Shown here one piece after another: positions 16,623 to 27,654 of a stretch of DNA of 64,000 nt (its first letter is position 1; each line of letters opens with the position of its first letter). Source of the DNA: Neobacillus novalis NBRC 102450 (GTDB taxonomy: Bacteria; Bacillota; Bacilli; Bacillales; Cytobacillaceae); NCBI RefSeq assembly GCF_001591805.1, contig NZ_BCVP01000012.1, positions 1 through 64,000 on the forward strand, in the 5' to 3' direction. Position numbers and translations under genes: made by a program. The notes below the pieces were generated by a model. It was not told the origin of the DNA. It was given only the letters and a program-made list of their open reading frames with translations, and did no database searches.

Positions 16623-19475
16623 TTAATTACCTCCTTCTTCAACTTCAACCCTCGTTAATGCCAATTGAAGAATTTTTGATTGAACTAATTTATGAACATT
16701 TGGATCACCTTCAGCAGGACTTGAACGGCGTCGACGTCCAATATAATCAACCTTTATTCCAGTAGAAACTATTTCACGTATTCGTGGTTCAACAAAATTC
16801 CAAGCGCCCATATTCTTGGGTTCTTCCTGAACCCAGAGCACCTCTTTTATATTGTTAAATTTAGAAAATATAGTCGTTAATTCCTCTGTAGGGAATGGAT
16901 AAATTTCTTCCAGTCTAATAACCTGCAGCCATTCAAAACCATTTGCCTCTTTCAGTTGTTCCGCAATATCAATCGCAATTTTACCAGAACAAAGAACAAC
17001 CCTCTCAACCTTTGCCTCTTCCCTGGAAGCGGCGAAATGTTCAATCACCGGCCTGAATTCTCCCTCACTTAGATCACTTGCTGAGGAAGAAACAAGTGGA
17101 TTTCGTAACAGGCTTTTTGGCGCCATAATCACAAGCGGTCGTATCTCTTCTCTTGTAAGCATCGCGGCTTGACGTCTGAGGAGATGAAAGTATTGGGCTG
17201 CACTAGTAAGGTTTACAACCGTCCAGTTCTTTTCAGCTGCTGATTGTAAAAATCTCTCCAACCTGGCACTAGAATGTTCTGGACCTTGTCCTTCGTATCC
17301 ATGAGGCAGGAGCAGGACAATCCCGGATTGTTGTCCCCATTTGGCTCTGCCTGCAGCAATAAACTGGTCAAACATAACCTGTGCCGCATTAGCAAAATCA
17401 CCATATTGTGCCTCCCAAATCACTAATGTCTCCGGGGAAAAGACATGATATCCATAGTCGAATCCAACTACTGCTGCTTCTGTTAACGGGCTATTATAGA
17501 CCGCAAACGATACCTTAGCATCAGAAAAATGATGCAAGGGCACGAAGGTTCCTCCCGTTTTGCTATCATGAAGGACAAGATTTCTTTGCGCAAATGTCCC
17601 GCGTTCAGTGTCCTGCCCAGATATCCGAATCGGGGTGCCATCCGCTAATATCGTTGCAAAAGCAAGCGTCTCGGCTAATGCCCAATCCACGTTTCCTGAT
17701 TCATCAAGCATAGCGGCCCGTCTGTTTAAAATTTTTTCAAGCTTATTAAACACATTAAAATCTTCTGGCCATTGAAGTAATTCACTGTTTATCCTTTTTA
17801 AAGTTTCTAAAGGAACCTTGGTTGAAATTAATGCCTGCTCCTTATTGAATTTAGGAGCTTCCGGAATCTTTAACTCTTCCTCTTCCTTTTTCTTTAGCAT
17901 TGTAACTTTACTATTGGCTGCCTCTAGTTTTTGCAGGATCTCGTTATGAATATCCGTAAGCTGTTCCTCAGTGACAATTCCCTCCTGTTTCAAGCTTGTG
18001 GAATATATTTCTTTTACAGTAGGGTGCTTTTGAACAAGTGCATACATTTGCGGGCTCGTTGTCATCGGCTCATCCATCTCATTATGGCCAAATCTGCGAT
18101 AGCCCACTAAGTCAATGAGAAAATCCTTATGAAAAACAGAGCGATATTCGGCCGCTAACATGGCGGCAGCAATACATGCCTCTGGATCGTCGGCATTTAC
18201 ATGAAGAATAGGAATCTCATATCCTTTTGCAAGATCACTTGCATAACGAGTTGAACGGGAATCCCAAGATTCAGTTGTAAAGCCAATCGTGTTATTAGCA
18301 ATAATATGAATAGTCCCACCCGTACGATAGCCGCTAAGCCTGCTTAAATTTAACGTCTCAGCGACGATGCCCTCGCCTGGGAATGCTGCATCTCCATGGA
18401 TTAATATCGACAGGGCTGATTTGAAATTTTCAATTGGATATCCAGGCTTCTTCCTATCATCCTGTGCAGCACGTGAAAATCCTTCTACAACTGCTCCCAC
18501 AAATTCAAGATGGCTGGGGTTATTAGCAAGGGTTACCTTTACACTTCCTGAATGGTCAGCTGTGAGCTGACGATTCAATCCCAAGTGATACTTTACATCC
18601 CCTGTCCAGCCAAAGTTAATTCCAATCGACCCTTCCGATGGGACGAGTTCTTTATTGGGTGCATGCTGAAATTCAGCAAAAATCTTTTCATACGGTTTTC
18701 CTAGTACATGTGCCAGAACATTCAATCTGCCTCTGTGTGCCATCCCAATGTTTATATATTCCGCTCCATCTTGAACGGCCCCCGAAATAATTTCATCAAT
18801 GAGCGGAACCATTATATCTAGTCCCTCAATCGAAAATCGCTTTTGGCCAACAAAGGTTTTGTGCAGGTACTTTTCGAATTCTTCCACTTCAAATAGCCTC
18901 TTTAAGATTGTAAGCTTTTTATCTCTTGATAAAGGCGAAAGAAATTGCCTGCTTTCAATTCTTTCTAACAACCAATTTTTCTCTTTCACATCATGGACAT
19001 GATCGAACTCATAGGCAATTTCCTTGGTATAGATTTCCTTTAAATAGTTATAGGCTTCCAGTGCTGTTTGATGAGCTGACAGCCCATTCCTAGAAAGAAT
19101 GGCGGCAGGCAGCTTTGTTAAATCCTCTTCACTAAGTCCATAGCTTTCAAACTCAAGGTGGCTTATATCTGGTTGATGATTTCCTAATGGGTAAATATTT
19201 GCCGCAAGATGCCCATAGGTACGAATATTCTCAGCAAGCTTAGCTGCAGCGACTATTTTTTCGTATTGGACAGGACTCGATTCTAAACTTGCTGGAAGAT
19301 TTGGGACTAACGTTGAAAAGTCAGCCTCATTCATCCCCTCAAAGAATAAACCTAAATCGTGTTCAACTGTAGCCGGGTCTTGTTTATACCTTTCAAATTG
19401 ATCAATCAAATAGCCAAGATTGGGGCCAATAAAATCTTCCAATCGAGCTTTTTTATCTGCAATCGGCTTGTTCAT
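16623..19475 (-). CDS. odhA: 2-oxoglutarate dehydrogenase E1 component
   Basis: A 950-residue thiamine-diphosphate enzyme that decarboxylates 2-oxoglutarate and transfers succinyl to the lipoyl arm of OdhB. Visible family motifs include [11 protein letters not shown] and, in the thiamine-binding half, [10 protein letters not shown] and NTIGFTTE; the C-terminal transketolase-like half carries GQDTERGTF and [20 protein letters not shown]. Length equals that of the B. subtilis enzyme (about 944). It is the first gene of odhAB; about 260 bases upstream are noncoding. Confidence 0.97.
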   Translation of the reverse strand: MNKPIADKKARLEDFIGPNLGYLIDQFERYKQDPATVEHDLGLFFEGMNEADFSTLVPNLPASLESSPVQYEKIVAAAKLAENIRTYGHLAANIYPLGNHQPDISHLEFESYGLSEEDLTKLPAAILSRNGLSAHQTALEAYNYLKEIYTKEIAYEFDHVHDVKEKNWLLERIESRQFLSPLSRDKKLTILKRLFEVEEFEKYLHKTFVGQKRFSIEGLDIMVPLIDEIISGAVQDGAEYINIGMAHRGRLNVLAHVLGKPYEKIFAEFQHAPNKELVPSEGSIGINFGWTGDVKYHLGLNRQLTADHSGSVKVTLANNPSHLEFVGAVVEGFSRAAQDDRKKPGYPIENFKSALSILIHGDAAFPGEGIVAETLNLSRLSGYRTGGTIHIIANNTIGFTTESWDSRSTRYASDLAKGYEIPILHVNADDPEACIAAAMLAAEYRSVFHKDFLIDLVGYRRFGHNEMDEPMTTSPQMYALVQKHPTVKEIYSTSLKQEGIVTEEQLTDIHNEILQKLEAANSKVTMLKKKEEEELKIPEAPKFNKEQALISTKVPLETLKRINSELLQWPEDFNVFNKLEKILNRRAAMLDESGNVDWALAETLAFATILADGTPIRISGQDTERGTFAQRNLVLHDSKTGGTFVPLHHFSDAKVSFAVYNSPLTEAAVVGFDYGYHVFSPETLVIWEAQYGDFANAAQVMFDQFIAAGRAKWGQQSGIVLLLPHGYEGQGPEHSSARLERFLQSAAEKNWTVVNLTSAAQYFHLLRRQAAMLTREEIRPLVIMAPKSLLRNPLVSSSASDLSEGEFRPVIEHFAASREEAKVERVVLCSGKIAIDIAEQLKEANGFEWLQVIRLEEIYPFPTEELTTIFSKFNNIKEVLWVQEEPKNMGAWNFVEPRIREIVSTGIKVDYIGRRRRSSPAEGDPNVHKLVQSKILQLALTRVEVEEGGN

Positions 19476-19682
19476 TCATCTTTCCCCCTTAATCCATATG
19501 TATCTTTACATCACCATTATTCCTATCATTTCACAAAAAAATGAATCTGGAATTGACCTAAATCAATATATTTTTATGTAATGAATATTGTTTAGTGTGT
19601 GTTAATTGCGAACAAAAAATTTCCTAGTGTACTATTAATTTTCCAATTAAAATGGCCTTATATGTGTGTATTCCCCATAACA

Positions 19683-19713
19683 CAAAAAAACACACATATA
19701 ATATATGTGTGCT
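19683..19713 (-). terminator. Terminator of mnmH
   Basis: CACACATATA (19691-19700) and TATATGTGTG (19702-19711) make a perfect 10-bp palindrome with one central base. Read on the minus strand it is followed by TTTTTTTG, 25 bases after the mnmH stop. Confidence 0.78.
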
Positions 19714-19737
19714 TCAAAAAGGAAATAATTTTGGCTG

Positions 19738-20811
19738 CTATAATTTTAGCGCTTTTGAAACTGGTTTACGCGCTAACTCTTCTAGTTTAGCTGCAATTTT
19801 TTGAGCTGCATCAATCGGGTTATCCGCAAAAATATCAAAAAATTCTTCTTCGTACTCCAGTCTGGCATGATCGTAACGCGGGTCATAATAGGATTCAAGT
19901 AAAACCTGGATCATGACGCGATAATTCCGTTCTTTCAATGCTTCGATAAGGATTTTTTTAATCTCTACATCTTTTACACGTTTCAAAACCTTTTCAATTC
20001 CAAGCGAGATTTTATCGTAATACCATGGTTCTCGTTCATATGGGATCACATATTCCGAAACAAGATGGGTAACCCGTTGTTCAAGTGGTGTATGAATATA
20101 GATGTTAGTACCTTTGAACTTACAATTCATTAATTCCTCTGACTGAACGGCTTTACCAATCCGTTTGCTTTCAGCCTCGACGAGAAAATATTCTGACCCT
20201 TGAATTTCCTGAAGTCCTTTAAATAAAAGCGAGTCAAATGTTTTTTGGTTATGCCCTTCGCTAAGTCCGATTGTCCCAAAAATCGATCCACGATGACCAG
20301 CCATTTCTTCAAGATCTAAGATAGGATAGCCCTTCTTTTTCAATTGCTTTAACACCTCGGTCTTACCAACACCGGTTAATCCATGGAGGACGATTGCTTT
20401 ATTCGGAAGCATCGTTGGTAATTGTTCGAGGATATAATGCCGGTATGCTTTATAACCACCGATTAAACGCCAAGCGTAAATTCCCGCAAATTCCAAAAAG
20501 GTGATCACCGCTTTACTGCGCATCCCCCCGCGCCAACAATGAACCACAAGCTCACCACTTGTATGATAAGATTTAATTGTCCGCAGTAACTCCGGGATTT
20601 TAGGTGAAACAAGCTCCATCGCTCGCCATTTTGCTGCTGCCTGTCCTTGCTGCTTGTATATGGTTCCGATTTCTTGACGTTCTTCATCTGAAAAAATCGG
20701 AATATTTATTGCTCCCGGAATTGCACCATCCTTAAACTCAATGGGAGAGCGTATATCAATAATTATTGGTTCCTTTAGTGTAAAAAGTTCATCAACAGTA
20801 ATTTCCTTCAT
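19738..20811 (-). CDS. mnmH: tRNA 2-selenouridine synthase MnmH (SelU/YbbB)
   Basis: A 357-residue enzyme with an N-terminal rhodanese domain (about 1-125) containing the catalytic Cys92 in VVHCWRGGMRSK, and a C-terminal P-loop domain with GLTGVGKT (144-151). MnmH uses selenophosphate to exchange sulfur for selenium on the wobble 2-thiouridine of tRNAs, via a geranylated intermediate. All key residues are intact. selD (selenophosphate synthase), its usual partner, is not in this window. It lies downstream of trpA but separated by a gap with its own AAGGAG site and terminator. Confidence 0.93.
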   Translation of the reverse strand: MKEITVDELFTLKEPIIIDIRSPIEFKDGAIPGAINIPIFSDEERQEIGTIYKQQGQAAAKWRAMELVSPKIPELLRTIKSYHTSGELVVHCWRGGMRSKAVITFLEFAGIYAWRLIGGYKAYRHYILEQLPTMLPNKAIVLHGLTGVGKTEVLKQLKKKGYPILDLEEMAGHRGSIFGTIGLSEGHNQKTFDSLLFKGLQEIQGSEYFLVEAESKRIGKAVQSEELMNCKFKGTNIYIHTPLEQRVTHLVSEYVIPYEREPWYYDKISLGIEKVLKRVKDVEIKKILIEALKERNYRVMIQVLLESYYDPRYDHARLEYEEEFFDIFADNPIDAAQKIAAKLEELARKPVSKALKL

Positions 20812-20920
20812 AATTAAACTACGCTCCTTGAAAGACTATAAACACATTATATAGGAGATATCCATAGCCATCAAGAAGTTGAAATCACGTCACTTCCGTG
20901 GAACGGAGCAAACTGTTGAA

Positions 20921-21706
20921 CTACACGATCTTTGCTTCTTGCTTGAATACCGACATCAATTTTTCCATTTCAAAAAGTTTATCTTTTTCAAATAATTCAA
21001 CGATTTTACTACCGACAACAACACCATCACAATTTTTGGTCAATTCTTTTATTTGGTCTTCATTTGAAATCCCAAATCCGGCTAAAACCGGAATTGGACT
21101 TAGCATTTTTACGGCTTTTAAAAATTCATTTAAGTCATTGTCGAACAAATTTCTCGTTCCTGTTATCCCTTTTACGGTAACCGCATATAAAAACCCTTTT
21201 CCTCTGCCAGCAATCTCCTTTATTCTTTCAAGTGGGGTGGCAGGTGTAACCAGGCGGATTAATTCCACTTGCGCATCAGCAAGCTGTGGTGCAATTATAT
21301 CCTCTTCTTCAAGCGGCAGATCTGGAATAATACAACCATCCACCCCGGCTATTTGAATATCTCGGGCGAAGTCGTCAATCCCGTAAGCATAAATGGGATT
21401 AAGATAGGTCATCAGGATAATGGGAATCGTAACGACCTCACGTGCTTTTGCTAGTTCAGTTATGATTCCCTTTAATGTTGTCCTATTTTCAAGCGCCCTA
21501 ATCCCTGCACTTTGGATCGTTGGGCCATCAGCCACCGGGTCTGAAAATGGAACACCGACCTCAATGGCAGCAGCTCCGAATTTTTCGAGAAGCACCAATC
21601 GTTCAACCAAGCACGCTAAACCGCCATCCCCCGCCATCATGTAGGGAACAAAGGCTTTCGCATTATTTTCATTTAGTAATTTAAAGGATTGTTCTAATCG
21701 GTTCAT
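20921..21706 (-). CDS. trpA: Tryptophan synthase alpha subunit
   Basis: A 261-residue TIM-barrel enzyme that releases indole from indole-3-glycerol phosphate. The signature [17 protein letters not shown] contains the catalytic Glu, and DLPLEEE the catalytic Asp. It is the last gene of the trp operon, overlapping trpB by 4 bases. No strong terminator was seen after it, only a short TCCGT/ACGGA stem near 20893 without a T-run. Confidence 0.98.
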   Translation of the reverse strand: MNRLEQSFKLLNENNAKAFVPYMMAGDGGLACLVERLVLLEKFGAAAIEVGVPFSDPVADGPTIQSAGIRALENRTTLKGIITELAKAREVVTIPIILMTYLNPIYAYGIDDFARDIQIAGVDGCIIPDLPLEEEDIIAPQLADAQVELIRLVTPATPLERIKEIAGRGKGFLYAVTVKGITGTRNLFDNDLNEFLKAVKMLSPIPVLAGFGISNEDQIKELTKNCDGVVVGSKIVELFEKDKLFEMEKLMSVFKQEAKIV

Positions 21707-22908
21707 TTTCCTTCTCCCCCTTTTAGCCTTGCTTTCACTGCATCAACATCTTTATCACCGCGGCCTGACAAGCAAACAACAATATTTTCCGAATACTTCA
21801 TTTCAGAAGCCAGTTTTACGGCATAAGCGATGGCGTGCGCACTTTCTAGTGCAGGTATGATTCCTTCCAGCCTTGATAAAAGCTGAAAGGAATCAAGTGC
21901 TTCTTCATCCGTAATTGAGAAGTATTTGGCTCTGCCGACTTCCTTTAAATGGCTATGTTCAGGACCGACTCCAGGATAATCTAGACCGGCTGAAATCGAA
22001 TGGGCTTCTTGAATTTGCCCATCATCATTTTGGAGTAAATACATTAACGCGCCATGTAAAACACCTGGTTTCCCTTTTGTCAGTGAAGCGGCATGATAAT
22101 CCGTATCCACGCCTTGTCCGGCAGCCTCTACACCATATAAACTGACTTCCTCATCCTCGATAAATGGATAAAACATTCCCATCGCATTGCTTCCGCCGCC
22201 GATACAAGCCACGACTGCGTCTGGAAGGCTGCTATTGCGAAGTTGAAATTGTTCTTTTGTTTCCTTGCCAATTACACTTTGAAAATCCCTTACTATTGTC
22301 GGAAATGGGTGTGGACCCATAACAGATCCTAATAAATAGTGGGTATCATCCACATTAGCAACCCAGTACCTTAGCGCTTCGTTAACTGCATCCTTTAAAG
22401 TCGCACTTCCAGCTGTAACACTGACTACCTTAGCACCGAGCAATTCCATCCGGAAAACATTCAGCGCTTGGCGTTTAATGTCTTCCTCACCCATAAAAAT
22501 GATGCAATCAAGGTTTAAAAGCGCACAAACCGTTGCGGTCGCAACCCCATGCTGGCCGGCTCCAGTTTCGGCAACAATCTTCTTTTTCCCCATTCGAACG
22601 GCTAAGAGCGCCTGCCCAATTGCATTATTGATTTTATGAGCACCGGTATGATTTAAATCCTCTCTTTTGAGGTATATATTTGCTCCCCCGGCATGCCTGC
22701 TAAGATTCTCAGCAAAATATAACGGGGTTTCCCTGCCCACATATTCTTTTAATAATCGATCGATTTCTGCTTGAAAGCTAGCGTCCTTTTTAGCATTGTC
22801 ATAGGCCTGCTCTAATTCCAAGACGGCCTTCATCAATGTTTCCGGAACAAATCTTCCGCCGAACATGCCAAAATGGCCTTTTTTATTTGGTAATGTATAT
22901 GTCGTCAT
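21703..22908 (-). CDS. trpB: Tryptophan synthase beta subunit
   Basis: A 401-residue PLP enzyme that joins indole to serine. The PLP lysine is in [11 protein letters not shown], and the phosphate-binding loop is GGGSNAMG. Length and motifs are those of TrpB type 1, the partner of TrpA. It lies 12 bases after trpF and overlaps trpA. Confidence 0.98.
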   Translation of the reverse strand: MTTYTLPNKKGHFGMFGGRFVPETLMKAVLELEQAYDNAKKDASFQAEIDRLLKEYVGRETPLYFAENLSRHAGGANIYLKREDLNHTGAHKINNAIGQALLAVRMGKKKIVAETGAGQHGVATATVCALLNLDCIIFMGEEDIKRQALNVFRMELLGAKVVSVTAGSATLKDAVNEALRYWVANVDDTHYLLGSVMGPHPFPTIVRDFQSVIGKETKEQFQLRNSSLPDAVVACIGGGSNAMGMFYPFIEDEEVSLYGVEAAGQGVDTDYHAASLTKGKPGVLHGALMYLLQNDDGQIQEAHSISAGLDYPGVGPEHSHLKEVGRAKYFSITDEEALDSFQLLSRLEGIIPALESAHAIAYAVKLASEMKYSENIVVCLSGRGDKDVDAVKARLKGGEGK

Positions 22909-22920
22909 GTCCTTCTCCTC

Positions 22921-23535
22921 CTAAACTAATAGAATCCCTTTTGCCTTTTCGATAAATGACTTTATCTTTGTGAAATCCTTTACCCCATCGGTTTCGACTC
23001 CTGAGCTAACATCCACCATATATGGGCTGATTATTTTGATCGCTTCTTCAACATTATCTGCATTTAATCCTCCTGCAAGGATGATTTTTTTTTCTTTTAG
23101 AAGATTGGTATTAACGTCGGTCCATTCAAATGCCGTTCCATTTCCGCCCCTATATTTTCCTTTTGGGCCGTCAAGGAGCAGATATTCACATGGATATTGA
23201 TGATAACTTGCCAAAGCATCATTGCTCTGAAAACTTACCGCTTTGATCACCGGTAAGGATAAAGCCGAACTGAAAACCGCTGTTTCGTCACCGTGTAATT
23301 GGATATGAGTCAGGCCAGCAATTGCAGCTATCCTTTCAATTTCATCTTCTGTCTCGTTAACAAATACGCCTACCTTGATGACTTCCTTAGGTAACTGTGA
23401 AATAATTACTCCGGCTTTTTCCGGTGATATCTTGCGTTTACTTTCTGCAAACACAAACCCGAGGGCATCTGCACCGTAATCTATTGCAACTTTTGCTGTA
23501 TTAACATCCATTATTCCACAAATCTTCACCCTCAT
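22921..23535 (-). CDS. trpF: Phosphoribosylanthranilate isomerase
   Basis: A 204-residue TIM-barrel enzyme catalysing the third step of tryptophan synthesis. Motifs: VKICGIMD with the catalytic Cys, GFVFAESKRKI, and LAGGLNADNV. It overlaps trpC by 4 bases, so translation is coupled. Confidence 0.97.
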   Translation of the reverse strand: MRVKICGIMDVNTAKVAIDYGADALGFVFAESKRKISPEKAGVIISQLPKEVIKVGVFVNETEDEIERIAAIAGLTHIQLHGDETAVFSSALSLPVIKAVSFQSNDALASYHQYPCEYLLLDGPKGKYRGGNGTAFEWTDVNTNLLKEKKIILAGGLNADNVEEAIKIISPYMVDVSSGVETDGVKDFTKIKSFIEKAKGILLV

Positions 23536-24323
23536 TGTCTTATCTCCTTACTAATCGGCATACGAATATCGCTAAAAGTTTGTTTTACGTCTAGGCTCAT
23601 CATTAAGGCTTCACCGACTAAAATCCCGTTTGCACCAGCATTTCTAACTCGTTTAACATCCTCCTGAACATGAATGCCACTTTCACTAATCAAATAAGCG
23701 CCAGAATTCTTTACCAGGGCGGCCAATTTTTCTGTGACTTCAAGTGACACTTCAAAGGTTTTCAAATCGCGATTATTAATGCCAATCAGCTCAGCACCCA
23801 TTCTGATTGCCTTTTCTAACTCGTTTTGATTATGGACTTCCACCAATATTTCCAATCCCAAATCTTTTGCATACTGATGCAGGTCAATTAATCTTTTGTC
23901 CTCTAACGCCGCGACGATTAACAGAACCAAATCAGCTCCCTGTATAGCAGCTTCATCGATTTGAATCCGATCAATAATAAAGTCTTTGCAAAGAATTGGC
24001 AGTTCCACAGCCTCACGGACGGACTTTAAATCGGCAAAAGATCCTTTAAAAAAAGTTTGATCTGTTAAAACAGATATCGCACTAGCACCAAACTTTTCGT
24101 AAGCTGCAGCTTGCTCAGCTGGATTCACATTGTTATTGATGATTCCTTTTGACGGTGATGCCCGTTTGAATTCGGCAATAATCGCTAATTCCTCGGCTGT
24201 TTGCAGCTTTTTAATAAATGAACGTCTTTCATCGTGTTGTTCCGGGATGAAACTCTTGTTTTCACGAAGAAAATTGACTTCCTGCTTTTTTTGTTCAAGA
24301 ATCTGCTCAAGTATCGTTCCCAC
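23532..24323 (-). CDS. trpC: Indole-3-glycerol phosphate synthase
   Basis: A 263-residue TIM-barrel enzyme that closes the indole ring. The family motifs IAEFKRASPSKG (catalytic Lys), LCKDFI, GINNRDLKTF and ISESGI are all present. It begins right at the end of trpD (no gap) and overlaps trpF. Confidence 0.98.
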   Translation of the reverse strand: MGTILEQILEQKKQEVNFLRENKSFIPEQHDERRSFIKKLQTAEELAIIAEFKRASPSKGIINNNVNPAEQAAAYEKFGASAISVLTDQTFFKGSFADLKSVREAVELPILCKDFIIDRIQIDEAAIQGADLVLLIVAALEDKRLIDLHQYAKDLGLEILVEVHNQNELEKAIRMGAELIGINNRDLKTFEVSLEVTEKLAALVKNSGAYLISESGIHVQEDVKRVRNAGANGILVGEALMMSLDVKQTFSDIRMPISKEIRQ

Positions 24324-25349
24324 TTAGATCGCCTCCCTTTGCACCGCTTGGGATTTTTCAATTAGGGCTATTAGCTTTTCATACGCTGCCCCTGAATCAA
24401 TGATGTCCTTAGCTGTTTGAATCCCGTCTTTAATCGTGTCTGCCTTGCCAGCAGTGAAAATTCCGATACCTGCATTTAGCAATACCGTGTCCCGGTATGC
24501 TCCTTTTTTCCCTTTTAAAACGTTCATCAATATTTCGGCGTTATCCTTAGCATCGCCGCCCTTAATACAGCTATTTTCATATTGCGGCAGGCCTGCCTCT
24601 TCGGGATAGAAGGAATGATTGGTAATCATTCCATTGTCCAAAATGGTAAGATGGTTTTCGCCCTGTAGTGATGCTTCATCCATAAAACCCGCACCATTGA
24701 TGACCGTTGCTCGCTTTCGTCCCAATTGTTTTAACACCTCAGCAAAGACATGGATTAAATCCCTCCGATAAACCCCAAGCAGTTGGTAATCTAATTCAAT
24801 CGGGTTTGTCAGCGGCCCGATAAAATTAAAAATGGTTGGTATTTTAAGTTGTTTACGAACGGTCATTATCTTTTTAAGTTTCGGATGAACATGTGGGGCA
24901 AATAGAAAGGCGATTCCGATATTCTCGAGAATTTCTTCCGTACATTCAGCCGGTAAATTTAGATTTACACCCAAATGCTCAAGGACATCGGCACTTCCCG
25001 TTTTACTTGAGATGCTTCGATTTCCATGCTTGGCAACGGGGACTCCAGCACCTGCAATGACAAAGGCGGATGTAGTGCTGACATTAAAACTTGATGAACC
25101 ATCTCCCCCCGTCCCGCAATTATCAAGAACATTCGCAAAATTCCTCTTAAATGGCAGCGTATTTGCCTGTAGCGCCCGTACAATACCGACAATTTCGTCA
25201 ACTGTTTCCCCCTTTGATTTCAATCCCATTAAAAAGGCGGCTATTTCCGACTCAGAAACCTCTTCCCCCAAAATAAAATCAATCGCATCCTTCATTTGAT
25301 TTTCAGAAAATGACTTTTGCTCAGCTAACTGGAGTAAATAATTCTTCAT
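24324..25349 (-). CDS. trpD: Anthranilate phosphoribosyltransferase
   Basis: A 341-residue enzyme that adds phosphoribosyl to anthranilate. DNCGTGGDG and HGNRSISSKTGSADVLE form the PRPP/anthranilate site. Its start lies inside the end of trpG (29-base overlap), and it abuts trpC. Confidence 0.98.
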   Translation of the reverse strand: MKNYLLQLAEQKSFSENQMKDAIDFILGEEVSESEIAAFLMGLKSKGETVDEIVGIVRALQANTLPFKRNFANVLDNCGTGGDGSSSFNVSTTSAFVIAGAGVPVAKHGNRSISSKTGSADVLEHLGVNLNLPAECTEEILENIGIAFLFAPHVHPKLKKIMTVRKQLKIPTIFNFIGPLTNPIELDYQLLGVYRRDLIHVFAEVLKQLGRKRATVINGAGFMDEASLQGENHLTILDNGMITNHSFYPEEAGLPQYENSCIKGGDAKDNAEILMNVLKGKKGAYRDTVLLNAGIGIFTAGKADTIKDGIQTAKDIIDSGAAYEKLIALIEKSQAVQREAI

Positions 25350-25932
25350 CTGCTTCCTTCCTTTCTATCGCTCGTAAAAAATTTTTGAGTATTTGTTTTC
25401 CTGATGGAGTCCCAATCGATTCTGGATGGAACTGGAGCCCAAAAACGGGATATTGATTATGTTGAATGGCCATCACTTCTTGGTCTTCGATTGAATGAGC
25501 AATACATTCCAGCTCCACAGGGATCGTACTTTTTTCAATTGACAATGAATGATACCGCATGACCTCTAATGGTGACGCCAAATCATTAAATAGTTTGCTG
25601 TCCTTATGAATGATGAAGGAGGTTTTGCCATGCCTAATATTCTGGGCTCTTCTAATCTCGGAGCCAAAAGCAGCACCAATGGCCTGATGACCAAGACAAA
25701 TTCCCAAAATCGGAAATCGCTGGTAAAAGGTCTGAATCAATTCTATGCATATTCCCGCATCCTCGGGTTTTCCGGGACCCGGCGACAGGATGATTGCTGT
25801 TGGATTCAGACTTTCTATTTCATCCAGCGTAAGCTGATTGTTACGATAAACAACTACTTTCTCTCCTAATTCCCCTAAATACTGGTATAGGTTAAATGTA
25901 AAAGAATCAAAGTTATCAATTAATAAAATCAT
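25321..25932 (-). CDS. trpG: Anthranilate synthase glutamine amidotransferase subunit
   Basis: A 203-residue class-I glutamine amidotransferase that passes ammonia to TrpE. The nucleophile is in ILGICLGHQAIG, and the His/Glu of the triad in LQFHPESIGT. In B. subtilis this function is served by pabA in the folate operon; here the gene sits inside the trp operon, directly after trpE (1 base apart), so it is at least trp-dedicated in expression. Whether it also serves folate synthesis cannot be told. Confidence 0.95.
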   Translation of the reverse strand: MILLIDNFDSFTFNLYQYLGELGEKVVVYRNNQLTLDEIESLNPTAIILSPGPGKPEDAGICIELIQTFYQRFPILGICLGHQAIGAAFGSEIRRAQNIRHGKTSFIIHKDSKLFNDLASPLEVMRYHSLSIEKSTIPVELECIAHSIEDQEVMAIQHNQYPVFGLQFHPESIGTPSGKQILKNFLRAIERKEADEELFTPVS

Positions 25933-25933
25933 C

Positions 25934-27319
25934 CTAAGGTCCCTCCAAAAAGCCTTTTAACTTGCTTACGGTTTCCTCATATTCTGACTCTGGATGGGAG
26001 TCAAAAACAATACCCGCTCCAGCTTGAATATAGGCTGTTCCTTCTTTCAAAATCATCGTGCGAATCGCTAGGGCAAAATCCATATTTCCGTTTACTGATA
26101 AGTAACCTATTGCTCCAGAATAAAGCCCGCGTTTTGACTTTTCTAAGGAATTAATAATTTCCATTGCTCTCACCTTTGGGGCTCCTGAAACGGTACCGGC
26201 TGGCAGGCAGGCAGCAAGCGCATCTATCGCTGTTTTATCATGCTGAAGGCGGCTGCTGATTTCTGAGACAAGATGGATGACGTGGCGGAACTTTTCTACT
26301 GCCATGTACTTCTCAACCTGTACGGAACCAAATTCACTTACTTTGCCTAGGTCGTTTCTGCCAAGATCAACCAGCATTTTATGCTCGGCAAGCTCCTTTT
26401 CATCCTGTAATAATTCATTTTCGAGCTGCAAATCTTCCGCAGCGTTTTTCCCTCTTCTTTTTGTACCAGCGATTGGATTTGCGATTACCGTTCTCCCTCT
26501 TGTTTTAATTAAACTTTCGGGCGATGAGCCGATAACGGTATAGGACTCGAAATCGATATAAAACATATATGGTGTAGGATTATGGGAGCGATGCTTTCGA
26601 TAAAGCGATAAAGCTGAGCCTTGGAATACTGATTTCATCCTTCTTGAAAGCACCACCTGAAAAATATCGCCTGCTACGATATGCTCCTTTGCGGCTGCTA
26701 CATTTTGAACAAATGCCTCTTTTGTTATTTCTGAGCTAAATCCTGAAAGCGAAAAAGGCTCCTCTTCAGGAAAATCGTACGGCCGTTTCAGCTCCGTCAC
26801 CCTTTGGTTTACTTTGCTTTCGACACTTTCCAGATTACTTTCTTTTAAAAGCGGAAGACCAAATATCAATACCTTTTCCTCAAGATGGTCATACACAATG
26901 ATTTCCTCATAAAACATTAAGTGGACATCAGGCATATTTAGGCCATTGGGGTACTCTTCCCCTATGATTTCGTACTGTCTGATGATGTCATAGCCTGCAT
27001 ACCCGACTGCGCCGCCAATAAAAGGAATCGGTATTTCGTCGCACTCCATTATCGGCAATAGGTTTTTTACTATTTCTAAAGGATTTCCTGTTAACGTCTT
27101 TTTTTCGCCATTTCGATTGATAATTTCGTTAACAGCCCCATACGAAATTAGTTCAAACGCTGGATCTGCTCCAATAAAGGAATAGCGGCCAGAATCATTA
27201 AATTTATGAGAACTTTCCAATAAAAACTTCTTTTTCCCATTAATTTTTTGCAAAATCGAGATTGGCGTGTGGATATCCCCGCGAATTTCTTTTTTTATAA
27301 AGTCAGTTTTGACAGTCAT
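25934..27319 (-). CDS. trpE: Anthranilate synthase component I
   Basis: A 461-residue chorismate-utilising enzyme that makes anthranilate with TrpG. The catalytic domain motifs GDIFQVVLSRR, SPESLIKTRGRTVIANPIAGT, LVDLGRNDLGKV and AGAGIVFDSHPESEYEE are intact. The N-terminal LESSHKFND corresponds to the feedback-inhibition element (LLES type), so the enzyme is probably tryptophan-sensitive. It is the first gene of trpEGDCFBA, preceded by GAAAGGAG and the T-box leader. Confidence 0.97.
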   Translation of the reverse strand: MTVKTDFIKKEIRGDIHTPISILQKINGKKKFLLESSHKFNDSGRYSFIGADPAFELISYGAVNEIINRNGEKKTLTGNPLEIVKNLLPIMECDEIPIPFIGGAVGYAGYDIIRQYEIIGEEYPNGLNMPDVHLMFYEEIIVYDHLEEKVLIFGLPLLKESNLESVESKVNQRVTELKRPYDFPEEEPFSLSGFSSEITKEAFVQNVAAAKEHIVAGDIFQVVLSRRMKSVFQGSALSLYRKHRSHNPTPYMFYIDFESYTVIGSSPESLIKTRGRTVIANPIAGTKRRGKNAAEDLQLENELLQDEKELAEHKMLVDLGRNDLGKVSEFGSVQVEKYMAVEKFRHVIHLVSEISSRLQHDKTAIDALAACLPAGTVSGAPKVRAMEIINSLEKSKRGLYSGAIGYLSVNGNMDFALAIRTMILKEGTAYIQAGAGIVFDSHPESEYEETVSKLKGFLEGP

Positions 27320-27340
27320 TTCTTTACTCCTTTCTAAATA

Positions 27341-27391
27341 AAAAAAAATCGTCCTCTATATGCATAACAAGCGTTACGCATATAGAGGACG
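27341..27391 (-). terminator. T-box intrinsic terminator upstream of trpE
   Basis: On the minus strand CGTCCTCTATATGC (27391-27378) pairs perfectly with GCATATAGAGGACG (27363-27350) and is followed by TTTTTTTT. The 5' arm overlaps the region that pairs in the antiterminator, as expected of a T-box. Confidence 0.9.
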
Positions 27392-27650
27392 ATTCTGTAA
27401 TCGTGGTGCCACCTCAATTTGAAGCAAAAATAAATTGCTTCCTCAATTTCAGATACAGAGCTATCGCTCGATATCCTATCCTTTTAACGGTGGAACTCCG
27501 TGTATCCCTACTTTTGTTCAAGATACCTCTCACAAGTCCATTCCACAAATCCTTTCCTATCGGGCTCTCACCACCCCCGACTCTCTGCAAAGAAATAAAT
27601 ATGTGTACTCCTCTTGTTCAACAATTTGCACTATTTAGTTTGATATTGTT
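27392..27650 (-). ncRNA. Tryptophan T-box riboswitch leader
   Basis: The minus strand reads, in order: an AGTA box (GAGGAGTACAC, near 27609), the stem I distal elements (GGGGGTGGTGAGAGCCCG), a GAA-TGG-A specifier loop with codon UGG at 27540-27538, and the T-box sequence AGGTGGCACCACG at 27415-27403, followed by the terminator. UGG is the Trp codon, so uncharged tRNA-Trp would stabilise the antiterminator and switch on trpEGDCFBA. B. subtilis uses TRAP instead; no run of GAG/UAG triplets that would bind TRAP was seen here. Confidence 0.93.
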
Positions 27651-27654
27651 TTCA

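Noticed and set aside
27392-27650. TRAP-binding leader for trp
   Set aside because: No series of GAG/UAG triplets; all T-box elements are present instead.
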